Part shown: positions 55,078 to 63,916 of the stretch, piece by piece
Position numbering within the stretch: position 1 is the stretch's first letter
Layout: each line of letters opens with the position of its first letter
DNA from: an uncultured Oscillibacter sp.
Lineage (GTDB): Bacteria > Bacillota > Clostridia > Oscillospirales > Oscillospiraceae
DNA: 64,000 nt
Assembly: GCA_950097265.1 (NCBI GenBank)
Contig: CATNDJ010000007.1
Location: forward strand, 1 to 64,000
Direction of reading: 5' to 3'
Position numbers and translations under genes: made by a program
The notes under the pieces: model-generated
The model's input: only the letters and a program-made list of their open reading frames with translations
Told to the model about the DNA's origin: nothing
Database searches by the model: none

Positions 55078-55980
55078 ATGGCTTTGAGCATCTGCCGCTC
55101 CACCACGGACGGGCGGAGCCGGGAGCTGGTCCGGCACGGCACGCCGCCCTTTCCCCTGGCCTGCTACCGGCACGACGGAGAGACGGTGAACGCGGTCCCC
55201 TGGCATTGGCACGACGAACTGGAGACCGTGCTGGTCCTGGAAGGGCGGATTCGCGTCTCTGTGGAGGGCGAGAGCCGGGAGCTGGGCCCCGGGGAAGGCT
55301 GCTTCATCGCCGCCGGAGCCCTCCACCACGTCTGGCGGGAGGAGGAGGGGCCGGTGGAGCTCCACTCCATGGTCTTCCACCCCCGGCTGGTGGGCGGCAG
55401 CGTGGAGAGCGTCTTCTGGCAGGACTATCTGCTGCCCTTGCTGTCCGCCAACCGCCGTGTATGGCTCGCGGAGGCCGTCCCCTGGGAGCGGGAAGCCCTG
55501 GAGGCCATGGAGGCGGCCTGGCGGGCCTGCGGCGGGAAGCCGCCGGGCTTTGAGTTCCTGGCCCGGGAGGGTTTGTCCCGGCTGGTGTTCCTCCTCTCCG
55601 CCCACCGTCCGGCGGAGAAGAAGCCCCCCTCGGAAAAGGCCCTCCGGGACGGGGAGCGGATCAAGACCATGCTTCGCTTCATCCAGGAGCACTATTCCGA
55701 GGAGCTGACGGCGGCCCGCATCGCCGGGAGCGCCGCCGTCAGCGAGAGCGAATGCCTCCGCTGCTTCCGGGGCATGGTGGGGACTACGCCCATGCAGTAC
55801 GTGAAACAGTTCCGGGTCCAGCGGGCGGCGGAGCTGCTGGAAACCACGGAAGAGAGGGTGTCCGACGTCGGCGAAGCCTGCGGCTTCCAGGAGATGAGCT
55901 ATTTCGCCCGGACCTTCCGGGCGCTGAAGGGGAAAAGTCCCAGGGAGTACCGGCTGGAGCGGCGGGCCGCATCCGGCTGA
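55078..55980 (+). CDS. AraC family transcriptional regulator with cupin sensor domain
   Basis: A 300-residue protein. The N-terminal cupin (about 25-120) has NAVPWHWHDELETVLVLEGRIRVSV and the GPGEGCFIAAGALHHVW strand; the C-terminal AraC domain (about 195-295) has two helix-turn-helix units (ITAARIAGSAAVSESECLRCF-like first unit; VSDVGEACGFQEMSYFARTFRALKGKSPREYR). Such regulators respond to sugars or similar small molecules. It is convergent with the next AraC gene, 25 bp apart. Confidence 0.9.
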   Translation: MALSICRSTTDGRSRELVRHGTPPFPLACYRHDGETVNAVPWHWHDELETVLVLEGRIRVSVEGESRELGPGEGCFIAAGALHHVWREEEGPVELHSMVFHPRLVGGSVESVFWQDYLLPLLSANRRVWLAEAVPWEREALEAMEAAWRACGGKPPGFEFLAREGLSRLVFLLSAHRPAEKKPPSEKALRDGERIKTMLRFIQEHYSEELTAARIAGSAAVSESECLRCFRGMVGTTPMQYVKQFRVQRAAELLETTEERVSDVGEACGFQEMSYFARTFRALKGKSPREYRLERRAASG

Positions 55981-56005
55981 GTCCCGGCGGAAAAACCCGC
56001 CGCGG

Positions 56006-56833
56006 TCAGGCCCTGTGCCGCCGCCGGTACTCCAGGGGGCTGACGCCCTCCACCCGGCGGAAGCACTGGGAAAAGTAGCTCAGGGAAGAAAAGCCCAGGG
56101 TCTGGGCGATGAGGGACAGGGTATGGTCCGTCTCCCGGAGGAGGAAGCGGCTCTCCTCGATGCGGCGGGAGATCAGATAGTTGATGGGGGACACGCCGAA
56201 CTCCCGGCGAAAGGCGTGAGCCAGGTAGTATTTGTTCAGATGGGCCAATTGAGCCAGCTGGTCCAGGCTCAGGTTCTCCTTGAAGTGGTTGTCGATGTAG
56301 CGCCGGACCAGGGCGCACTCCTGGCTGGACCGGGCGCCGGAGGACTCGCCGGAGAGGGCGGCGTCCTGCTGGCGGTTCAGCCGGACCAGCACCACCTCCA
56401 GCAGGCTCCGGCAGACCCGCTCATAGCCCGGCAGGGCCCCTTCCGCCTCCTGGAGCATCAGCCGGAGGCAGCCCATCAGCTCCTCCCAGCCGGTGTGGAG
56501 GTGCAGCAGGGCATAGCCCTCGGCTCCGGCCATGGTCTCCAGGCCCTCCACCCCCAGGACGGTGTATTCCAGGGGGCTGTCCAGCTGGCTGACCTCCGTG
56601 TGGGGTACGTTGGCGTTGACGATGACCGCGTCGTGGATGGCCACGGGGAACTCCTCCTCCCGGGTGCGGAAGCGGCCGTGGCCCCCGGTGATGAAGAACA
56701 GCTCGGCACAGCCGTGGGTGTGCAGGCTGGAATTCCACTCGCTGCTGTACTGGGCCCGGGAGACGTAGGCCAGCCGGGGCGGCCCGCCGGGCGGGGCGGC
56801 CTCCCGCTGAAAGGCGTACTGGCGCTGGCTCAT
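56006..56833 (-). CDS. AraC family regulator divergent from the sugar importer
   Basis: A 275-residue protein with an N-terminal cupin-like sensor (SSLHTHGCAELFFITGGHGRFRT; IVNANVPHTEV) and a C-terminal AraC domain (SLDQLAQLAHLNKYYLAHAFRREFGVSPINYLISRRIEESRFLL; LSLIAQTLGFSSLSYFSQCFRRVEGVSPLEYR). I favour ATG 56833, with GGGAGGAGGA at proper spacing; ATG 56839 lies too near it. Being divergent from the lacto-N-biose operon, it is the likely activator of that operon. Confidence 0.9.
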   Translation of the reverse strand: MSQRQYAFQREAAPPGGPPRLAYVSRAQYSSEWNSSLHTHGCAELFFITGGHGRFRTREEEFPVAIHDAVIVNANVPHTEVSQLDSPLEYTVLGVEGLETMAGAEGYALLHLHTGWEELMGCLRLMLQEAEGALPGYERVCRSLLEVVLVRLNRQQDAALSGESSGARSSQECALVRRYIDNHFKENLSLDQLAQLAHLNKYYLAHAFRREFGVSPINYLISRRIEESRFLLRETDHTLSLIAQTLGFSSLSYFSQCFRRVEGVSPLEYRRRHRA

Positions 56834-57096
56834 GGACATTCCTCCTCCCGGGGCGCAATTTTTTGAAAATTGGCAGCACCCCGGCCTGTTCCCCATTATA
56901 GCGCCTCCGCTCCGGCGGCGCAACTTCCTATAAAATATTTTTCCCATCCCGCCGGGATTTTGTCGAGGAGACGGGAACCGGGAAAGGGGAAACGGTGAAA
57001 TTATTAGTTTTGCCCAAAACCCGGCGGGGTATCCCCTGAAAATTGGGATAAAATGCAAATAGAGCAAGATATCTAAAAAGTTCCGCAAGAAAGGGA

Positions 57097-57152
57097 TTGC
57101 TTTGCCAGCGGCTAACTCGCTATACTAAATTTTACAAGGCCGGAAACCGGCC
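57097..57152 (+). promoter_or_regulatory. Promoter and leader of the sugar importer operon
   Basis: TTGCTT (57097-57102) and TATACT (57121-57126) are separated by 18 bp. A perfect short hairpin GGCCGG-AAA-CCGGCC (57138-57152) lies in the leader. The 353-bp gap 56834-57186 is AT-rich in its right half and otherwise empty; I saw no clear direct repeat for the AraC regulator. Confidence 0.6.
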
Positions 57153-57186
57153 TGCGGAAGCCCCTATATTATAAGGAGGTAGACTT

Positions 57187-58578
57187 ATGAAGAAGTTTTT
57201 CAGTCTCTTGCTGACTCTGGCGCTGGTGCTGTCTCTGGCCGCCTGCGGCGGCGGGAACGGCGGTTCCGACGCCGGGACCACCGCCCCGCCCCCTGCCGAC
57301 TCCGGCAGCAGCGATACCCAGACCCCGCCGCCCGCCGAGGATGTGACCATCACCGTGGCCGCCCTGGCCTCCGGCTATGAGGAAGCCTATCCCGGCATGT
57401 GGCAGGAGGTCTGCGACGCCTTCACCGCCGAGACCGGCGTGAAGGTCAACCTGATCTGCGACAAAAACCTGGAAGACGTCATCGGGCCCTCCATGCAGGG
57501 CGGCGACTTCCCCGACGTGATCCACTTGGCCACCGGCCGTGAAAAAGGCCTCACCGAGCAGTTCATCAAGGACCGCAACATCGCCGAGCTGACGGACGTG
57601 CTGTCCATGACCATCCCCGGCGAGAGCGCCAAGGTTTCCGACAAAATCGTCGGCGGCTTCACGGACACCTCCGTGACGAACCCCTATGGCGACGGCGTGA
57701 CCTATCTGGCCCCCATGTTCTACTCCCCCTGCGGCCTGTTCTACAACGCGGGCCTCTTCGAGGAGAAGGGCTGGACCGTACCTACCACCTGGGACGAGAT
57801 GTGGGAGCTGGCCGAGAAGGCCCAGGCCGAGGGCAGCTACCTCTTCACTTATCCCACCACCGGCTACTTTGACGCCTTCCTGTACGCCCTGATGTATTCC
57901 GTGGGCGGCGCCGACTTCTTCAACAAGGCCACTACTTACGCCGAGGGCATCTGGGACACCCCTGAGGCTCAGCAGTGCTTCGACATCATTGCCAAGCTGG
58001 CCTCCTACACCAACCCCGTCACCCCCGCCCAGGCCAACGACCAGGACTTCACCCAGAACCAGCAGCTGGTCCTGGACAACAAGGCCCTGTTTATGCCCAA
58101 CGGCACCTGGATCGTCGGCGAGATGGCCGAGGCTCCCCGGGCCGAGGGCTTCAAGTGGGGCATGACCGCCCTGCCCGCCGCCAAGGCCGGCGGAAACGGC
58201 GCCAGCTACTGCTGGCTGGAGCAGGCCTGGATTCCCGCCGCCGCTCCCAACCTGGACGCGGCCAAGCAGTTCGTGGCCTTCCTGTACTCCGACGCGGCCT
58301 GCGCCATCTTCGCCAAGGGCGGCGCGGTGCAGCCCGTTCCCGGCCTGACCGACAACCTGGAGGGCGACAACAAAATGTTCTACGCCATCTATGACAACGG
58401 GGCCGACGCGGCCATGGGCAACTTCGCGGCCTACAACGCCGTGGCGGGCCTGGGCACCGTCCGCGAGGTCTTCCTGGATCCCGTCAACGGCCTGGTGAAC
58501 GGCTCCCTGACCAAGGACCAGTGGGTCTCCGACGTGAAGGCCGCCAGCGACCAGATGCGGGCGAACATTATGGGATAA
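57187..58578 (+). CDS. Sugar ABC importer substrate-binding lipoprotein (N-acetylhexosamine-disaccharide type)
   Basis: A 463-residue protein with lipobox SLAAC (Cys near 20), a Gly/Thr/Pro linker to about residue 55, and a family 1 binding fold (ITVAALASGYEEAYPGMWQEVCDAFTAETGVKVN; DFPDVIHLATG; PTTWDEMWELAEKA). The sequence resembles NgcE-type proteins that bind N-acetylglucosamine or chitobiose. With the downstream GH112 enzyme, the likely ligands are lacto-N-biose and galacto-N-biose. AAGGAGG is 7 bp before the ATG. Confidence 0.9.
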   Translation: MKKFFSLLLTLALVLSLAACGGGNGGSDAGTTAPPPADSGSSDTQTPPPAEDVTITVAALASGYEEAYPGMWQEVCDAFTAETGVKVNLICDKNLEDVIGPSMQGGDFPDVIHLATGREKGLTEQFIKDRNIAELTDVLSMTIPGESAKVSDKIVGGFTDTSVTNPYGDGVTYLAPMFYSPCGLFYNAGLFEEKGWTVPTTWDEMWELAEKAQAEGSYLFTYPTTGYFDAFLYALMYSVGGADFFNKATTYAEGIWDTPEAQQCFDIIAKLASYTNPVTPAQANDQDFTQNQQLVLDNKALFMPNGTWIVGEMAEAPRAEGFKWGMTALPAAKAGGNGASYCWLEQAWIPAAAPNLDAAKQFVAFLYSDAACAIFAKGGAVQPVPGLTDNLEGDNKMFYAIYDNGADAAMGNFAAYNAVAGLGTVREVFLDPVNGLVNGSLTKDQWVSDVKAASDQMRANIMG

Positions 58579-58682
58579 GCGCCCCGCAAAAAACCGCATA
58601 GCTCCTAACCCGGCGGCGGCGAGCAGGAACCTGCCCGCCGCCGCCTCCGAATTTGTGACCCGCACCCGAAAGGAGTGATTCC

Positions 58683-59558
58683 ATGCGCAGCAGCAAGAGC
58701 CGGGGGCGCTTCCTGGCCCTGTGCGTCGCCCCGGCGGCGATCCTCTATTTCGTCTTCATGATTCTGCCCACCCTGAACGTCTTCCGGATGTCCCTCTTTG
58801 AGCGGGGGGCCTACTCCCCCACGGAAACCTTTGTGGGCACGGCAAACTTCAAGGCGCTGTTCAGCGATGTGAAGTTCATCACGGCCATGCAGAACACCAT
58901 CCTGCTGATTGTCACGGTGACCATCATCACCTTTTTCTTCGCCATTGTCTTCGCGGCGATTCTGACCCGGGAAAAAATCAAGGGGCAGAACTTCTTCCGC
59001 ATCGTCTTCTACATCCCCAATATCCTCTCCGTGGTGGTCATCGCGGGCATTTTCTCCGCCATCTATAAGCCGGAGAACGGCATGCTGAACAGCATTCTCT
59101 CCTTCTTCAAGGGGGAGACCGTCATGGTCCTCTGGAAGGACCAGCCCATGGTCATCGTCAGCGTGATCATCGCCATGGTCTGGCAGGCCATCGGCTACTA
59201 CATGGTGATGTATATGGCCTCCATGTCCGCCGTGCCCGAGAGCCTCTACGAGAGCGCCGGGCTGGACGGCGCGGGGCGGCTGACCCAGTTCTTCCAGCTG
59301 ACCCTGCCCCTGATTTGGACCAACATCCGCACCACGCTGACCTTCTTCATCATCTCCACCATCAACATGGCCTTCCTGTTCGTCAAGGCCATGGTGGCCA
59401 AGGGGATGGCCGACGTGGGATTGAGCTTCATGTACGCCCAGAAGGACGCGGGCCTCTACGGCTATTCCATGGCGGCGGGCGTGGTGATCTTCCTGTTTTC
59501 CTTCCTGCTGTCCGCCCTGGTGAACTGGGTGACCCGGCGGGAAGTCCTGGAAATGTAA
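58683..59558 (+). CDS. Sugar ABC importer permease 1 (MalF/NgcF type)
   Basis: A 291-residue protein with six membrane helices and the permease loop ESAGLDGAGRLTQFFQLTLPLIW in the second half. It lies 104 bp after the binding protein, across a hairpin-rich gap, and 12 bp before the second permease. It has the short N-terminal helix and FxxLxxxF layout of MalF-type subunits. ATG 58683 follows AAAGGAG. Confidence 0.93.
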   Translation: MRSSKSRGRFLALCVAPAAILYFVFMILPTLNVFRMSLFERGAYSPTETFVGTANFKALFSDVKFITAMQNTILLIVTVTIITFFFAIVFAAILTREKIKGQNFFRIVFYIPNILSVVVIAGIFSAIYKPENGMLNSILSFFKGETVMVLWKDQPMVIVSVIIAMVWQAIGYYMVMYMASMSAVPESLYESAGLDGAGRLTQFFQLTLPLIWTNIRTTLTFFIISTINMAFLFVKAMVAKGMADVGLSFMYAQKDAGLYGYSMAAGVVIFLFSFLLSALVNWVTRREVLEM

Positions 59559-59570
59559 GGGGGCGAGGGT

Positions 59571-60461
59571 ATGACGAAAGAAAAGAAAGGCATGTCCGGC
59601 GAGACCCTGTACAAGATTTTCATCTACGTGGTGCTGATCACCCTGGCCGTGGTCATCCTCGTGCCGGTGGCCTGGGTCTTCCTGGCCTCCATCAAGCAGA
59701 ACAGCGAGTTCTACGGCAACCCCTGGGCCCTGCCCGCCGGCATTTACTGGCAGAACTTTGTGGACGCCTGGAACTCCGCCAGTATGGGAAGCTACATGCT
59801 GAACTCTGTCCTGGTAACGGCCTTGTCCCTGCTGCTGCTGCTGGTGATTGCCCTGCCTGCGGCCTACTGCCTGGCCCGGTTCCGGTTCCGGGGGAGCCGC
59901 TTCCTGAACACCTGCTTTATGGCGGGACTGTTTATCAACGTGAACTATATCGTGGTGCCCATCTTCCTGATGCTCCGGGACGGGGATATGTGGCTGAAGA
60001 ACCTGATGGGGAACGGCTTTTTGCTGAACAACCTGGTGGTCCTGGCGGTGGTGTACGCCTCCACGGCCCTGCCGTTTACCATTTACCTCCTCTCCGGCTA
60101 CTTCGCAACGCTGCCCCACGACTTTGAGGAGGCCGCCTACATCGACGGCGCGGGCTATGGGCAGGCCATGATCCGCATCATCTTCCCCATGGCCCAGCCC
60201 TCCATCATCACCATCATCCTGTTCAACTTCCTCTCCTTCTGGAACGAGTACATTATCTCCATGACGCTGATGAGCAATGCCCAGGGCCAGAAGACCCTGC
60301 CCGTGGGCCTTTTGAACCTGATGCAGGCCCAGCAGTCCTCGGCGGAGTACGGCATTTTGTACGCGGGCCTGGTGCTGGTGATGCTGCCCACGCTGATCCT
60401 CTATATGTGCGTGCAGAAGAAGCTGACCCAGGGCATGACCGTGGGCGGCCTGAAAGGATAA
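59571..60461 (+). CDS. Sugar ABC importer permease 2 (MalG/NgcG type)
   Basis: A 296-residue protein with six membrane helices and the MalG-type loop EEAAYIDGAGYGQAMIRIIFPMAQPS, plus the typical SFWNEYIISMTL helix. With permease 1 it forms the membrane channel. The ATPase is not in this operon, which is normal because sugar importers in Firmicutes often share one MsmK-like ATPase. Confidence 0.94.
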   Translation: MTKEKKGMSGETLYKIFIYVVLITLAVVILVPVAWVFLASIKQNSEFYGNPWALPAGIYWQNFVDAWNSASMGSYMLNSVLVTALSLLLLLVIALPAAYCLARFRFRGSRFLNTCFMAGLFINVNYIVVPIFLMLRDGDMWLKNLMGNGFLLNNLVVLAVVYASTALPFTIYLLSGYFATLPHDFEEAAYIDGAGYGQAMIRIIFPMAQPSIITIILFNFLSFWNEYIISMTLMSNAQGQKTLPVGLLNLMQAQQSSAEYGILYAGLVLVMLPTLILYMCVQKKLTQGMTVGGLKG

Positions 60462-60470
60462 GGTGACGGC

Positions 60471-60677
60471 ATGAAATTTTGGAAAGAGCACACCGGCCTC
60501 CGGGCGCTGTTTATCGCGGGCTTCTTTTTCCTGGGGCTGTTCCTGGTGATTGCCGGCTGGAAGCAGACGGGGCAGCTGCCCGGCCTGGGGCTGATGATCC
60601 TGGGGGTCGTCCTGCTGCTGGCGGCGCTGATGATTTACAACAAGCCCTTTGAAGGAGATAAAGGCCCCGGGCTCTAA
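60471..60677 (+). CDS. Small two-helix membrane protein in the sugar operon
   Basis: A 68-residue protein with hydrophobic helices at about 12-29 and 39-57 and short charged ends. It starts 9 bp after the permease stop and ends 12 bp before the phosphorylase, with AAGGTGACGG before its ATG. Similar small proteins accompany sugar ABC operons in Clostridia (possibly the DUF6903 type; from memory, not verified). A stabilising or regulatory role for the importer is a guess. Confidence 0.75.
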   Translation: MKFWKEHTGLRALFIAGFFFLGLFLVIAGWKQTGQLPGLGLMILGVVLLLAALMIYNKPFEGDKGPGL

Positions 60678-60689
60678 GGAGTGTAACGC

Positions 60690-62858
60690 ATGACAGATTT
60701 ACAGAACAAGGGCCGGGTGACCATCCCCACGGACGTGGACGTGGTCCCCGAGACCCTGGCCCTGCTGGAGCGCTGGGGGGCGGACGCCATCCGGGACTGC
60801 GACGGCACAGACTACCCCGAGGAGCTGAAATCCGCCGACGCCAAGGTCTACGCCACCTACTACACCACCCGGAAGGACAACGCCTGGGCGAAAGCCAACC
60901 CCGACGAGGTACAGCAGTGCTACATACAGACGTCCTTCCACACGGCGGCGGGAGGCCCCCTGACCATCCCGCTTTTGAAGGGGGTCAGCGGGGAACTGCT
61001 GAAGGTCAACGACCGGGACGACGTGAAGCGCTGGTGGGAGGTCATGGACCGGACCACAGGCCGGCCCCTGGACCCGGGAGCCTGGGACTACGACGCGGGA
61101 CGGGGTTCCGTGGTCATCCCTGCGCCGGAGGACTTTCACGACTACACCGTCAGCTTCCTGGCCTACCTCATCTGGGACCCGGTTCACATGTACAACGCCG
61201 TCACCAACGGCTGGAAGGACTTCGAGCACCAAATTACCTTCGACGTACGCCAGCCCAAGACCCGGAAGTTTACTATGGAGCGGTTGCGGCGTTTCATCCA
61301 GGAGCACCCCTATGTGGACGTGATCCGCTACACCACCTTCTTCCACCAGTTCACCCTGATCTTCGACGAGCTGCGGCGGGAGAAGTACGTGGACTGGTAC
61401 GGCTACTCCGCCTCCGTGTCCCCCTATATCCTGGAGCGCTTCGAGAAGGAGGCGGGCTACAAATTCCGGCCGGAATTTATAATCGACCAGGGGTATTATA
61501 ACAACCAGTATCGGGTTCCCTCCAAGGAGTACAAGGATTTCTGCGCCTTCCAGCGCCGGGAGGTGGCGCTTCTCGCGAAGGAGATGGTGGATCTCACTCA
61601 TGAGCTGGGCAAAGAGGCCATGATGTTCCTGGGGGACCACTGGATCGGCACGGAGCCCTATCTGGAGGAGTTCAAGTCCATCGGCCTGGACGCGGTGGTG
61701 GGCAGCGTGGGCAACGGGTCCACCCTGCGCCTCATCTCCGACATCCCCGGGGTGAGGTACACCGAGGGGCGCTTCCTGCCCTACTTCTTCCCGGACACCT
61801 TCCACGAGGGAGGGGACCCGGTGGGAGAGGCCCGGGAAAACTGGGTCACCGCCCGGCGGGCCATCCTGCGCAAGCCCATTGACCGCATTGGCTACGGCGG
61901 TTACCTGAAGCTGGCCTGTGGGTTCCCGGAGTTCGTGGATTACGTGGAGTCCGTGTGCCGGGAGTTCCGGGAGCTGTACGGGCGCATCGGCGGGGCCAAG
62001 CCCTACTGCGCCAAGACGGTGGCGGTGCTGAACTGCTGGGGCCGGTCCCGGTCCTGGGGCTGCCACATGGTGCACCACGCCCTGTACCAGAAGCAGAACT
62101 ACTCCTACGCCGGGCTGATCGAGGCCCTGTCCGGTGCGCCCTTCGACGTGCGCTTTTTGAGCTTCGACGACCTGAAGGCCAACCCTCAAGCCTTGGACGG
62201 CGTGGACGTGCTGCTGAACATCGGCGGTGGGGACACGGCCCACACCGGCGGGGCCGTCTGGGAGGACCCGAACGTGTCCTCCGCCGTGAAACGGTTCGTC
62301 TGGAACGGCGGCGGCTTCATTGGCGTGGGCGAGCCCTCCGGACACCAGTACCAGGGACGCTATTTCCAGATGGCCCCCGTACTGGGAGTTGAAAAGGAGA
62401 CGGGCTTTACACTGGGCTACGACAAGTACAACTGGGAGGAGCACCCTGACCACTTCATCCTGGCGGATGCGGAGGGGCCCGTGGACTTCGGCGAGGGCCA
62501 GCGGAGCGTCTACGCCCTGGAGGGGGCGGAAGTGCTGGTCCAGCGGGACCGGGAGGTCCAGCTGGCGGTGAACGCCTTCGGCTCCGGCCGGGGGGTGTAT
62601 GTCTCGGGTCTGCCCTATTCCTTCGAGAACTGCCGCCTGCTCCACCGGGCCATCCTGTGGGCCGCCCACGGGGAGGCGAACCTGGAGAAGTGGTTTTCCT
62701 CCAACTGCCGCGCGGAGGTGCACGCCTATGTGGAGAGCGGGCGCTTCTGCGTGGTGAACAACACCTACGAGTCCCAGAGCACCACGGTCTTCCGCGGAGA
62801 CGGGTCCGGTTTCCCCCTGGAGCTGGCCCCGGGGGAAATCTGCTGGTACGAGATTTGA
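60690..62858 (+). CDS. lnpA: 1,3-beta-galactosyl-N-acetylhexosamine phosphorylase (GH112)
   Basis: A 722-residue cytosolic enzyme, normal for GH112. It splits lacto-N-biose or galacto-N-biose with phosphate into galactose 1-phosphate and GlcNAc or GalNAc. Family features: GRVTIPTDVDVVPETLALLERWGADAIRDCDGTDYPEEL at the start, YTTRKDNAWA, and the EAMMFLGDHWIGTEPY segment in the barrel; the catalytic Asp is expected in RDCDGT or the barrel nearby, not assigned here. It ends the operon. It lets the cell use mucin and host glycan disaccharides; nahK, galT and galE are not in the window. Confidence 0.95.
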   Translation: MTDLQNKGRVTIPTDVDVVPETLALLERWGADAIRDCDGTDYPEELKSADAKVYATYYTTRKDNAWAKANPDEVQQCYIQTSFHTAAGGPLTIPLLKGVSGELLKVNDRDDVKRWWEVMDRTTGRPLDPGAWDYDAGRGSVVIPAPEDFHDYTVSFLAYLIWDPVHMYNAVTNGWKDFEHQITFDVRQPKTRKFTMERLRRFIQEHPYVDVIRYTTFFHQFTLIFDELRREKYVDWYGYSASVSPYILERFEKEAGYKFRPEFIIDQGYYNNQYRVPSKEYKDFCAFQRREVALLAKEMVDLTHELGKEAMMFLGDHWIGTEPYLEEFKSIGLDAVVGSVGNGSTLRLISDIPGVRYTEGRFLPYFFPDTFHEGGDPVGEARENWVTARRAILRKPIDRIGYGGYLKLACGFPEFVDYVESVCREFRELYGRIGGAKPYCAKTVAVLNCWGRSRSWGCHMVHHALYQKQNYSYAGLIEALSGAPFDVRFLSFDDLKANPQALDGVDVLLNIGGGDTAHTGGAVWEDPNVSSAVKRFVWNGGGFIGVGEPSGHQYQGRYFQMAPVLGVEKETGFTLGYDKYNWEEHPDHFILADAEGPVDFGEGQRSVYALEGAEVLVQRDREVQLAVNAFGSGRGVYVSGLPYSFENCRLLHRAILWAAHGEANLEKWFSSNCRAEVHAYVESGRFCVVNNTYESQSTTVFRGDGSGFPLELAPGEICWYEI

Positions 62859-62862
62859 CGGC

Positions 62863-62902
62863 CCGCCCGGCGTTTCCGATTTTGGAAGCGCCGGGCGGTT
62901 TT
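62863..62902 (+). terminator. Terminator of the lacto-N-biose operon
   Basis: The stem CCGCCCGGCG/CGCCGGGCGG extends by TTCC/GGAA around loop GATTTT and is followed by TTTT (62899-62902). Confidence 0.88.
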
Positions 62903-62913
62903 GCGCATAGCCC

Positions 62914-62942
62914 TTGTAAAAGGCCGTCGCCTGTGGTAGAAT
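62914..62942 (+). promoter_or_regulatory. Promoter of the DivIVA-like gene
   Basis: TTGTAA (62914-62919) and TAGAAT (62937-62942) are separated by 17 bp. Confidence 0.65.
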
Positions 62943-62975
62943 AGAAGAGAAATTTTGAGAGGAAGCGGTGGCCCT

Positions 62976-63605
62976 ATGGAAAATTATTCCTTTAAAAGCG
63001 TGGCCTTCGGCGGGTTCGATAAGCAGGACGTGGTGCGGTATCTGGAGCAGGCTTCGGAAAAGTCCGCCGCCGCCCAGCGGGAGCTGGAGACGGAAAACAA
63101 GACCCTGCGCAAACAGGCGGAGGAGCGGGCGGAGGAGCTGGAGCGCCTCCGGGCCCAGGTGGAGGAGCTGACTGCGGAGCGGGACGGGCTCCGGGAGAAG
63201 CTGGAGACGGAATCCGCCGCCCGGGCGGATCTGGAGCCCCTGCGGGCCCTGGAGCAGGACGTGGCCCGGCTGACTGCGGAGCGGGACGCCCTGAGGCCCG
63301 ACGCGGAGAGCTACGCCCGGTTTCGGGAGCGCCTGGGGACCATCGAGTGCGAGGCCCGGAACCGGGCCGACGACCTGGAGGAGGAGGCCGCCGCCCAGAC
63401 CCGCCGGACGCTGGCGGAGTTCCAAAGCCGCTATCAGCGGCTGATGAGCGCTTTCGAGTCCACTGCCGGGCACGTGAACGGCGAGCTGCGGAAGATTGAG
63501 GTGACCCTCAGCCAGCTCCCCCGGGCCCTGGACCAGACGGGGGCGGAGCTGAACGAGCTGGCCGCCCGGCTGGAAAAGAAGCCGGAGGAGAAGGGCCGGG
63601 AATGA
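62976..63605 (+). CDS. DivIVA-like coiled-coil protein
   Basis: A 209-residue protein. The N-terminal YSFKSVAFGGFDKQDVVRYLEQASEK is a recognisable DivIVA-type start, but the rest is one long Glu/Arg/Leu-rich coiled coil (about 25-120 and 130-205) with two direct repeats of LTAERD. DivIVA proteins sit at curved membranes and division sites; this one lacks the usual hydrophobic Phe/Arg pair in clear form. ATG 62976 is preceded by GAGAGGAAG, somewhat far away. Confidence 0.75.
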   Translation: MENYSFKSVAFGGFDKQDVVRYLEQASEKSAAAQRELETENKTLRKQAEERAEELERLRAQVEELTAERDGLREKLETESAARADLEPLRALEQDVARLTAERDALRPDAESYARFRERLGTIECEARNRADDLEEEAAAQTRRTLAEFQSRYQRLMSAFESTAGHVNGELRKIEVTLSQLPRALDQTGAELNELAARLEKKPEEKGRE

Positions 63606-63656
63606 AAAAGCGCGCCCTGGGAAAGCTACTCCAAACCTTTGGAAGGAGAGATTCCC

Positions 63657-63875
63657 ATGGCACATTTGAGCACTTATTTTTCCCTGGAGAACGCCGGGGA
63701 CAAGCACGACGAGAAGCTTTTAAAGCAGGGGCTGGACATGCTGCCCGGCGTCACCTCCGTCAGCCTCAGCGACCGGGGCTGCGTGGCGGTGGACTACGAT
63801 TCCACCGGCGTGCGCCAGGAGCAGATCCGCCGGAAGGTCGAGGAGCTGGGCTACCAGCTCAAGGCCGAAGACTGA
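63657..63875 (+). CDS. Heavy-metal-associated-like protein without the CxxC metal site
   Basis: A 72-residue protein. The second half follows the HMA fold (GLDMLPGVTSVSLSDRGCVAVDYDSTGVRQEQIRRKVEELGY), with the expected beta-alpha-beta pattern, but the loop that should read GMxCxxC is SLENAGDKHDEK here, with no Cys. It therefore cannot bind copper in the usual way. AAGGAGAG is before ATG 63657, and it starts 51 bp after the DivIVA-like gene, perhaps in the same operon. Confidence 0.75.
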   Translation: MAHLSTYFSLENAGDKHDEKLLKQGLDMLPGVTSVSLSDRGCVAVDYDSTGVRQEQIRRKVEELGYQLKAED

Positions 63876-63881
63876 AAAAAC

Positions 63882-63910
63882 TTGACACGGCGGACAAGTC
63901 CTGCTAATAT
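63882..63910 (+). promoter_or_regulatory. Promoter of the T-box-controlled gene
   Basis: A perfect TTGACA (63882-63887) and TAATAT (63905-63910) are separated by 17 bp. Confidence 0.8.
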
Positions 63911-63916
63911 ACTGAG

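Noticed and set aside
60699..63707. A 1002-codon open frame on the minus strand opposite the phosphorylase
   Set aside because: It is an antisense shadow caused by GC-rich codon bias; the predicted protein is Gly/Pro/Val/His-rich with no domain, while the plus strand holds clear genes.
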